Source: Epichloe hybrida
Taxonomy: Eukaryota > Ascomycota > Sordariomycetes > Hypocreales > Clavicipitaceae
NCBI GenBank assembly: GCA_019022495.1
Contig: JAFEKR010000067.1
Span: forward strand, 1 to 64,000
Reading direction: 5' to 3'
Length of the DNA stretch: 64,000 nucleotides
Part shown: one piece after another, positions 56,842 through 64,000 of the stretch
Numbering within the stretch: the first letter of the stretch is position 1
Layout: every line of letters starts with the position of its first letter
The notes under the pieces: model-generated
Seen by the model: only the letters and a program-made list of their open reading frames with translations
Told to the model about the DNA's origin: nothing
The model's database searches: none
Position numbers and translations under genes: made by a program

Positions 56842-58476
56842 ATGACGAAAAACGACATACTAGTGCAGACTCACTCTCACGAAGAGAAAAAGGGACTTTT
56901 AGATGAGCGACCTATCACTGAATTCGAAAGTGATGGCAGCATTAGTGACACCGAATCGCCATGTCACGTCAGGGTCAAGTTGCCAAGCTATTCCAAGCAC
57001 AGTTCTGCATTCACGGTTTCCTATAATCGAATACCTTTCGCGTCTTGGCGTTTGCTATTTATACGAGGCGCTGTCTTTCTGATACCGAGCTTTCTGCAAA
57101 GAAGACATACCCGAGAACAAATATGCCCTCCTAAATTACCACCGACGGCATACTTGGATGGCATGAGAGGGCTCGCTGCTCTCACCGTCTTCTTTTGCCA
57201 CTACTTCTATCAAGCCTTCACCATTGCCAAAACCTGGGGCACTGAGGACGACAACTATCACTTCTTGAAACTTCCTCTCTTGAGGCTATGGTACCAGGGA
57301 CCTCCCGCCGTCTGCATCTTTTTCGTCATCTCGGGGTATGCGTTGTCATATCGGCCGCTGAAACTAATTCGCAATGGAGCCTTTTCCGACTTTGCGACTA
57401 CCATGAGCTCTTTGACCTTTCGCCGAGGTATACGACTCTATCTGCCGACTACCATCTCCACATTCATGATTGTCTGCCTTTTGCGAGTCGGAGCTTACGA
57501 GTGGACGAGGGAATTCGCCGAAGATCGCACGTATATGAAGAACGTTGTCGAGCCTCATCCCAGCCGCATGGAATCCTCGTATGCTCAGTTTAGAGACTGG
57601 ATGATTCATATGTACAATTTCGTTCATGTCTTTGGCTGGGATAAGTTTGGTGGATCTACATGTGAGAGTCAAAACCGTCAAAACGCCAGCTATTTGCTAA
57701 CACTGTGCTTCCCAGCGTACGATGTACACTTATGGACGATTCCCCTGGAATTTCGATGCTCCCTCTATCTCTTCCTCACAATCATCGGCACCGCCCGACT
57801 TCGAACCAGCCTCAGATTTTTAACTGTCGGCGGCATCATGTGGTTCACTTATCGTCATTCGAGATGGGAACTATGCTTGTTCTTTTGCGGCATGTTGCTC
57901 GCGGAGATGGACCATATTCGCGGAGCGCACGTTTCGCCTCCCGCTCTTCCTCAAAGTGAGAAGCAGCAAGCTCCTAGACCACAAAGCCTTCTCAAGGGGG
58001 TCTTCTGGGCTCTGGTAAGCCTCTTGGGCTTATATTTGATGTCCCAGCCTGACGATCGAGGGGAGGTGGCTCCAGGATGGGTGTATTTGAGTTCACTTAT
58101 CCCCGAGTGGTGGACGGAAGAACAGTACCGATACTGGCAATCTATAGGTGCGGTGGTTTTTGTCCTTGCTGTTGGTCACTCCCGCAATTGGCAGCGATTC
58201 TTCAACTCAGCCGGGGTTCAATACTTTGGCAAGATCTCATATGCTTTGTACCTTATGCACGGCCCAGCAATGCATACAGTTGGTTACCACTGGGAGAAGA
58301 TGGCATATGGACTGACAGGAGTTGAGGGATACTGGTACAACGCTGGCTTTGTGCTGGGTGCCATGTTTTGCATCCCGACTGTAATTTGGTGGGCGGATGT
58401 GTTCTGGAGGGCAGTAGACGTTCCCACAGTCAAGTTTGCCAAGTGGGTTGAGACCCAGTGTATTTCAGAAAGGTGA
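56842..58476 (+). CDS. Membrane acyltransferase-3 family protein with an in-frame intron
   Basis: I model two exons, 56842-57661 and 57716-58476, giving 526 aa. The 54-nt intron (GTGAGA...GCTAAC...CCCAG) is a multiple of three and has no stop, so an unspliced 544-aa reading also stays open. Splicing gives GGSTSYDVHLWTIPLEFRCS, which fits the family better. The cytosolic N-terminus is polar. The domain starts with YLDGMRGLAALTVFFCHYFY, including the conserved His that family members use for acyl transfer, then multiple membrane spans (CIFFVISGYAL, YALYLMHGPAM). Acyltransferase-3 proteins move acyl groups onto sugars, lipids or small molecules across membranes. The substrate here is unknown. 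Confidence 0.87.
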   Translation: MTKNDILVQTHSHEEKKGLLDERPITEFESDGSISDTESPCHVRVKLPSYSKHSSAFTVSYNRIPFASWRLLFIRGAVFLIPSFLQRRHTREQICPPKLPPTAYLDGMRGLAALTVFFCHYFYQAFTIAKTWGTEDDNYHFLKLPLLRLWYQGPPAVCIFFVISGYALSYRPLKLIRNGAFSDFATTMSSLTFRRGIRLYLPTTISTFMIVCLLRVGAYEWTREFAEDRTYMKNVVEPHPSRMESSYAQFRDWMIHMYNFVHVFGWDKFGGSTCESQNRQNASYLLTLCFPAYDVHLWTIPLEFRCSLYLFLTIIGTARLRTSLRFLTVGGIMWFTYRHSRWELCLFFCGMLLAEMDHIRGAHVSPPALPQSEKQQAPRPQSLLKGVFWALVSLLGLYLMSQPDDRGEVAPGWVYLSSLIPEWWTEEQYRYWQSIGAVVFVLAVGHSRNWQRFFNSAGVQYFGKISYALYLMHGPAMHTVGYHWEKMAYGLTGVEGYWYNAGFVLGAMFCIPTVIWWADVFWRAVDVPTVKFAKWVETQCISER

Positions 58477-59097
58477 GATTAAGCGGACAAATGATAGTTC
58501 GAGATGTCAAGCTTAAATCATGGGAGAAAAAGGTTGATTAATCCTAACGGTTCAAACTACACATATTTACGACGGGGAGGTATATAAAGCAGCTCGGGCT
58601 AGGTCTTATAATGGTTGCTGTCCTCGAAGGACACATATGTTTCCTCGAGATTTTTCGTTTGTTTTGAGATTTGTTTTACTTTTTTTTTCCCCTGCACCGT
58701 TGACGGGCCATGGATGACGAGGCCTGTCCTTCGTCTTCGGGCATCTTTGCGAGGAAAGTTTCCACATGATCCGAATTGGGAGAGACACAACTTGCAACTG
58801 CCAGCAAAATGATGGTGCATGTACGGAGTTACTTTGACTCGCCACGAAGATGGTTGAAATAAGAATGAAGGAGAATGAAGAAAAAATCCGATAGGCCAAA
58901 TGTAGAAGAAGTGAAATTTTCCCTATAGATGAGGGACCAAGACTTATAATCACATGACGGGTTATAATCACAAGGTCAACGCCGGTTCGGCTCTCCTCGT
59001 CCTCCTTTTCTTTCCCGCTTTTGCCGGCCCCAACGCCACACACGGCTCGCATTTTATACAACTATGGCAAAATCTTTTTTATTTTTTTTTTCATTTT
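58477..59097. terminator. Convergent 3' region
   Basis: About 620 bases between convergent stops. It contains T-rich runs (58678-58690 and 59075-59115) and a TACGGAGTT at 58822-58830. No gene is seen. Confidence 0.4.
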
Positions 59098-61157
59098 TTA
59101 TGGTTTTTTTTTGTCAACTTTTTGGGGGGGTTTCGTTACTTCTTCCCTCGCGTAGACCTTTTTGCCGGCGACCCACGTCTCCCTGACCTTGAGAGTGCGG
59201 AAGTCCTCGATGGGGATATCCTCAATTGGTTCGTCGAGGACAAGCCAGTCAGCAAAGGCACCGTCTCTGATCAAGCCGGCCCTACCGTCGAGGAAAGCAC
59301 CGTAGGCGGTGGCGCCGGTGAAGCCCCAGATGGCTTCGTCAAAGGTCAGGGCCTCCTCGGTGTGCCAGCCCTCGGGCGAGCCGTTGAAGCCGAGACCGGT
59401 GGCGGGATTCTTGCGCGTGACGGCGGCGTAGATGCCGTGGAAGGGGTTGGGCGGCTCGACGGGGAAATCGCTGCCGAGGAGGGGCGCGATGTTGATGTAG
59501 GAGCGCATGCGGTAGGCGCGCTCGGCGGTGCGGTCGGGCCCCAGCCTGAGGTGGGCGAAGCGCATGTCGTCGGTCGGGTGGGTGGGCTGGAGGGAGGGGA
59601 TGATGCCGATGTTGTGCATGCGCGCCTGGTCGTCGGGGTGGACGATCTGGGCGTGCTCGATGCGGAAGCGGTGCTTGACCTGGCAGATGCGGAGGGCCTC
59701 GTAGTTGTCCGGGGCGGCCTCGGGGCAGACGTGGACCAGGGCGGCGACGAAGGCGTCGATGACTTGGCGGTTGGCGCGGTCGCCGATGGCGTGGACGTTG
59801 ACTTGGAAGCCGGCTTGGGCCCAGGTCTTGGTGAGGTTGGCCATGGCCGTCGAGTTGATGAGGAGAGTGCCGGATGAGTTGGCCTTGTCGGCGTAGGGCT
59901 CTAGCATGGCGGAGCCCCAGCTGCCGAGGGCGCCGTCTGTGATGGGATTGACCGGGTTAGAGATGTATATATTATATAATATAGATATACATGTATATTT
60001 GATCTGCAAAGTGTCTGGGTTTTTTTTTCATTTTTTTTTTCATATCCTTCTAGGGGGTGAGGAAGGGGATATTCAGGAAAAAAACAAGACAGATTAGGGA
60101 CAAGGCCAGGGATTAGAGACATACCAGCAAACAGCTTGACGCTCTGAAGCCAGAATCGAGAATCATTCCTGGCTATCCTGGTGGCGTTGTCGGGACAGTA
60201 CGAGTTTCGCGTGTCGCACTCGAGCATGGCGTATACGCGGACGGTCCAGTCCTCGCCGTCAGCAAGCTTGTTGTACAAGGCGACATCGGCGGGCAGGGTG
60301 CTCGCGTCGTGGACGCCCACGAGGCCGAGCCTGTTGAGATCCCTCATGGCATCCCTGACGAGACGCGTCCTGGTCCCGTCGTTGGCCTTGGGCCACAGCT
60401 GCATGACGGGGTCCATGGCGTCGTCGCAGAAGACGCCCGCGCCGGGCTCGCGGATGATCTGGCCGCCCGGCGTCTCCGTCATGTTCCGGGGGAGCATGTC
60501 CAGGACGGGCTGGGACACCCAGACGCAGTGGCCGTCGTTGCGGTCCAGCATCATGAAGATGCCCCTGAGGGCCGGGTCCGCGTCAATGTCCCCGGCCGTG
60601 GGCATGCGGCCGTACAAGTCCTGGTCCCATCCCGCGCCCCTTAGCCAAGAGCTCCTTGTGCCGGCGTCAAGGTTCCGCCTCAGGTGCGCCCTGAGCCGGC
60701 TCCTGACCTCGGTCATGTTCTGCGCGGCGAAGAGGTCGACCGAGTGGAGGAACTCGCCCCAGGCCATGAGGTGGCCGTGGCCGTCCCACAGGCCGGGGAT
60801 GACATGGCCGTCGAGGAGCTTGGTCTTGGACGTCTTGGACTCGGCGCCGTCACACGACGACGACGACGACGACTCCTCCTCGGCCGCCTCCTCCATGTTG
60901 GCGTCGCTCCACACGCGGGCAAAGGTGCCGTTGACGACGGTGAAGCACTGCGCCGAGGGGTTGTCGCGGTCATGGGTGCGGACCCCGCGGTAGCAGTAGG
61001 TCGATGCGTTGTTGGCGACGGAGCCGAGCGACGACGAGGTGAAGAAGAAGCCGAGGGGCTCGGGGCGAGCCGAGAGGACCGAGAGGGCAAATGCCATGGC
61101 CACGGCGAGGACGATGGAGAGGAAGGATCCCCATCGGAGGAGGGGCGCGAGAAACAT
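59098..61157 (-). CDS. Membrane-anchored amidohydrolase (amidohydrolase-3/YtcJ-like)
   Basis: Two exons on the minus strand, 61157-60125 and 59936-59098, give 623 aa. The 188-nt intron is unusually long for this window and carries AT-rich near-palindromic DNA. Splicing rebuilds KLFADGALGSWGSAML, the family's signature metal-site region. The start is the ATG at 61157; a membrane anchor follows (SFLSIVLAVAMAFALSVL, about residues 12-29). The metal-binding HGH is H127-G-H129 in PGLWDGHGHL. Further metal ligands are expected in NVHAIGDRANRQVID, HRFRIEHAQIV and LGSDFPVEPPNP. Such enzymes hydrolyse amide or related bonds; the substrate is not known. Several N-glycosylation sequons suggest the catalytic part lies in the lumen or outside the cell. 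Confidence 0.9.
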
Positions 61158-61700
61158 GTTCTGGTCTTGTGAGAGGGAAGAGGGGAAAAAAAAAGACGAG
61201 AAAAAAAGAAAAAAAAAACATGAGCAGGAAATCGTCCACTCGGACATTGGGAAGCTCGGTCAGTTTAATAACACGATTGTTCCTTTGAACGGGGCGGGTG
61301 GCTTCCACCGCTTGCCGCCAAGCCAGGAGAGACAGACAGATGCACCCCATCTCTCTGTACGGCTCGGTTACACGATGAGGATTGATTGGATGTTGGTCCG
61401 CGTGATTGGTTGGCAATCATCTTCTTCATCTTGGAATCCCGGCCTCGTCTTGTCTCTCCGGCTTGGGTTGGCCGCCTGGTCTTTGCAGATCTTACATGCA
61501 TGCTACGTCGTATTATTATTACGTGCAGGACGAAAGTGCTATCTTTTGTTTCCACCGCCAAAACTCGACGGATTACTGGGTTCTCATGTCAGAAAAAAGA
61601 AAAAAAAAAAAAAGAAAAAAAAAAGTCAACTCTGACATGCATGCCTCCCCTGTTGAGGTGGAGAATGGCTTACGTAATAGATAATTATAATTATATAGGG
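61158..61700. promoter_or_regulatory. Upstream region of the amidohydrolase gene
   Basis: About 540 bases with several A-rich runs (61185-61222 and 61593-61625) and otherwise normal composition. It borders the AT-rich block that begins near 61680. No gene is seen. Confidence 0.4.
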
Positions 61701-61735
61701 CTTAGCTAGAGTATAGACTTAACTAATACTAGATC

Positions 61736-61797
61736 CTTATGGCTGCCCGAATTTATTGGCATTATAGGCGCAGGGAAAGCGTTAGTATTCGCCTAGG
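61736..61797 (+). repeat. Dispersed repeat, copy B
   Basis: Second copy of the sequence at 29921-29985, same orientation, differing mainly by transitions and a 4-nt gap. It sits at the inner edge of the AT-rich block. Confidence 0.75.
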
Positions 61798-61849
61798 CTA
61801 ACTATTATCCACTTCTGTTTCTTTTACTAACTTACAAACGATTTAACTA

Positions 61850-62060
61850 ACTACTAACGATTTCATGATTTAACTAACTAACTAACTAACTTTTTGACTA
61901 ATTTGACGATTTAACCAATTTGACGATTTAACTGACTTTTTGACTGATTTGACGATTTGACTGACTGACTGACTAACTGACGATTTGACGATTTGACTAA
62001 CTGACTGACGATTTGACTGACGATTTGACTAACAATTTAACTGACGATTTGACTAACTAA
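61850..62060. repeat. Degenerate GACGATTTGACTAACT repeats
   Basis: Many irregular copies of GACGATTTGACT, GACTAACT and AACTAACT lie in series with no fixed period. They directly follow repeat copy B, so they may be the internal or subterminal part of the same mobile element. Confidence 0.7.
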
Positions 62061-62291
62061 TCTACCCCCCCCCCCCTAGAACTAGGCGGTTAAGAGAGGC
62101 AGAATTTTTTTTCTTAACTAGTCACTAAAGAGTATTTCGTGTCTAACTAATTAGAAAAGAAATTTCTATAAAATAGCCTTATTTTAATAAAGGGAAAGTA
62201 AGAACAGAGCTTTGCATGTAGTGTAGTAAATGTAGTATTTTGGCTTTCGTTGTAGTATGTAGTGTAATAGATTTTAGTGTAGTGTAGTATG

Positions 62292-62323
62292 TAGTGTAGT
62301 GTAGTAAATACTACACTACACTA
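62292..62323. repeat. 15-bp perfect inverted repeat with a 2-nt centre
   Basis: TAGTGTAGTGTAGTA at 62292-62306 is followed by AA and then its exact reverse complement at 62309-62323. The surrounding 100 bases are built of GTAGT/GTAGTGTA units, so this palindrome sits inside a low-complexity array. Confidence 0.9.
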
Positions 62324-62706
62324 TAAATACTATAAATATAGTATTAGTAAAAAAAAGTAGGGTATTATGTTATCTTATAATATTCCTTAGAATTTTCTCA
62401 AATAAGTTAATATTAACTGTTTTTTTTATTATAATTTAGTGTTATAAACTCGAGCGATAAGCTCTAGTTAAGTTAGGCTCCGGAAAGTACGCGAACTGTG
62501 TGCAGCGAGGTTAGGGCTATACGTAAACTACGCATAGGCTACATATAAGCCACTATAAATCTAGGCACTATATAACCCTTAGTATAGTTTTTTTCTTCTT
62601 TATAAGAATACTATTCTTACTTTAAACACTTATTAGTAGTAGCTATAAGGCTAGTTTATTATATATATTATTCTTTACTATAGAAATAAATTAGCTAGTA
62701 AATATA

Positions 62707-62752
62707 CTGTGAGGCCCCACTCACAACACAGGTACACTAGCGTACCTCACAG
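62707..62752. repeat. Nested inverted repeat in a GC-richer island
   Basis: CTGTGAGG (62707-62714) pairs with CCTCACAG (62745-62752), and GGTAC (62731-62735) pairs with GTACC (62742-62746). The sequence TGTGAGGCCCCACTCACAAC resembles the start of some fungal LTRs, but no second LTR is seen in the window. Confidence 0.6.
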
Positions 62753-64000
62753 ACAGGCCACGCCCTAGGGCTAAGTTCACATAACGCTAGCAAGCCACTA
62801 GCTATAAGCTAGCGACTCGCACGTATAACACACTTAGACCTAGTAAGCTTTAGTTAATATACTAGAGCCCCTATACCTCTTACCTAGTTACTATTATTCT
62901 TATAATTCTAAAGCTTCTCTCACTAGCTACCTAAGAGTAATATAGGGGGGAGAACCACTTAATTTACTAGAGTAATATTAGATAATAACCTAACCCTAAT
63001 AGATAAGAGTTATACCTAAGCAAATAAGGGTAATACTATAGGTAAAGACACACTATATACTAATAAAACCACGCTTATAATAAGACCCTTTACCCCTTAT
63101 AGTAAAGCTATAGTAACACTAGAGTAAATTACTTAGCTAGAAAAACTCTAAAGATTATAAGAATAAGAATAAAAGCTTATTAACCTTATTAGAGGTAACT
63201 TAAAGGAAGTATAAGGGAAAAGTAAGTAAGAAGCTAGCCCCTCCTTAAGTAATAGTAGCTAAGAGGTTAGAGTTAAGAATATTACTAAGCTTTAATACCC
63301 TATAAACCCCTAGAGGTATAAGATATAGATAAATAACCTAAACCATGCCTTTAATAGGGTAAAGAAAAAATACTAATGTAATTACTAAAAGATTCTCTTT
63401 ACACTTAACTATATACATAATAACTATAGGGTAAGATAGGATAGATACCTTAATAAATAATAGGCTAATAACTAGGATAATCTTAAGGATAATTAGGATA
63501 AATTCTAGACCTAGACGCTTACGCTACTTAGGGACTTTGTGTTAGCAGCGCAGAGGTTAAAGATAGGATGTTCATTAAAGCAGGTCTTCGGAGAACCTTT
63601 AGGCTATGTAAATAACAAAGAGGCTAGCTAGCTATAAGATAGCTATGTGCTTATAGAGCAAGGTATTTATTAAAGACTACGTATATTATTAGTACTAGGT
63701 TAGAGATTAAAACCTTTATATACTTACCCCTAGCTAGTATTTATTTAGTAATAACTATAATAGTCTTAGCTATTACTTTATTCTTAACCTTTTAGTATAA
63801 GCTATAATAAATTAATCTCTCTTAACCTTTTTAAGGATATAAACTATTAGCTAGATTATTATATAGCTAATACTCTAAAGATCTATAAGAAATATACTAG
63901 TACCTTATAATAATAAAGCTATAGATAATTAGGAAAATAAAGAACCTCTATAATCTAAAACTATAGATAATAAGGTATAATAAACACTACTTAATCCTAA

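Larger units (their letters stand above)
61680..64000. repeat. AT-rich, RIP-like, gene-free block
   Basis: Composition changes sharply near 61680. TA and AG/CT steps dominate, CpA and TpG are rare, and stop codons fill all frames; no frame of 60 codons exists after about 61710. Small GC-richer islands remain (62480-62530, 62707-62770, 63560-63600). This is the expected result of repeat-induced point mutation on transposon DNA. The element type can no longer be read. Confidence 0.75.

Overview
This window looks like nuclear chromosomal DNA from a filamentous ascomycete, most likely a sordariomycete of the order Hypocreales (Clavicipitaceae-like). That placement is inference from protein character and was not tested by search. 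The supporting observations are short introns (54-188 nt) with GT...AG ends and CTAAC-type branch sites, Kozak-like starts, pyrimidine-rich leaders, purely eukaryotic housekeeping proteins, and AT-rich blocks poor in CpA/TpG of the kind left by repeat-induced point mutation (RIP). I find 20 protein-coding genes, one tRNA and several repeat tracts.

1-8.4 kb: a PPC89/Cep57-like spindle-pole coiled-coil protein (+), NOC2 for 60S ribosome export (-) and VPS28 of ESCRT-I (+). 8.5-18 kb: MDM12 of the ERMES ER-mitochondria tether (-) and a very large FAB1/PIKfyve lipid kinase (-), whose last 35 codons lie in a separate exon. 18-26 kb: an unrecognised protein (+), a mitochondrial BolA protein (-) and an ACSF3-like malonyl/acyl-CoA synthetase (+). 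26-29 kb: eIF4E (-) and a secreted M43 metalloprotease (-).

29.2-32 kb is a gene-free island with a degraded repeat and a tRNA-Ile gene that appears to carry a 10-nt intron. 32-40 kb holds two adjacent, same-strand metallophosphatases of different families: a 1669-aa PhoD-like protein and a Ted1/Cdc1-type membrane phosphoesterase. 40.4-43.6 kb has a tiny APC/C subunit gene (CDC26) whose ATG abuts a 464-nt uninterrupted homopurine leader, then an unrecognised 666-aa protein. 43.6-47.3 kb is a gene-poor stretch with several minisatellites.

47.3-54.3 kb: the checkpoint clamp subunit RAD1 (-), a three-exon OST5 gene (-), a GCN5 histone acetyltransferase (+) that runs in frame into what looks like the C-terminal part of the mitochondrial MICOS subunit MIC12, and HEM2 (+). 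54-61 kb: a membrane acyltransferase-3 protein with an in-frame intron (+) and a membrane-anchored amidohydrolase (-). From about 61.7 kb to the end there is AT-rich, gene-free DNA with palindromes, short tandem repeats and a second copy of the repeat found at 29.9 kb.

The genes are mostly unrelated housekeeping functions and do not form a metabolic cluster. The most unusual feature is the GCN5-MIC12 chimera: each partner lacks the piece that would normally sit at the junction, which points to a deletion between neighbouring genes or an assembly error. Exon boundaries were worked out by hand from splice signals, reading frame and family sequence. All family assignments come from recognition of motifs, not from database searches.
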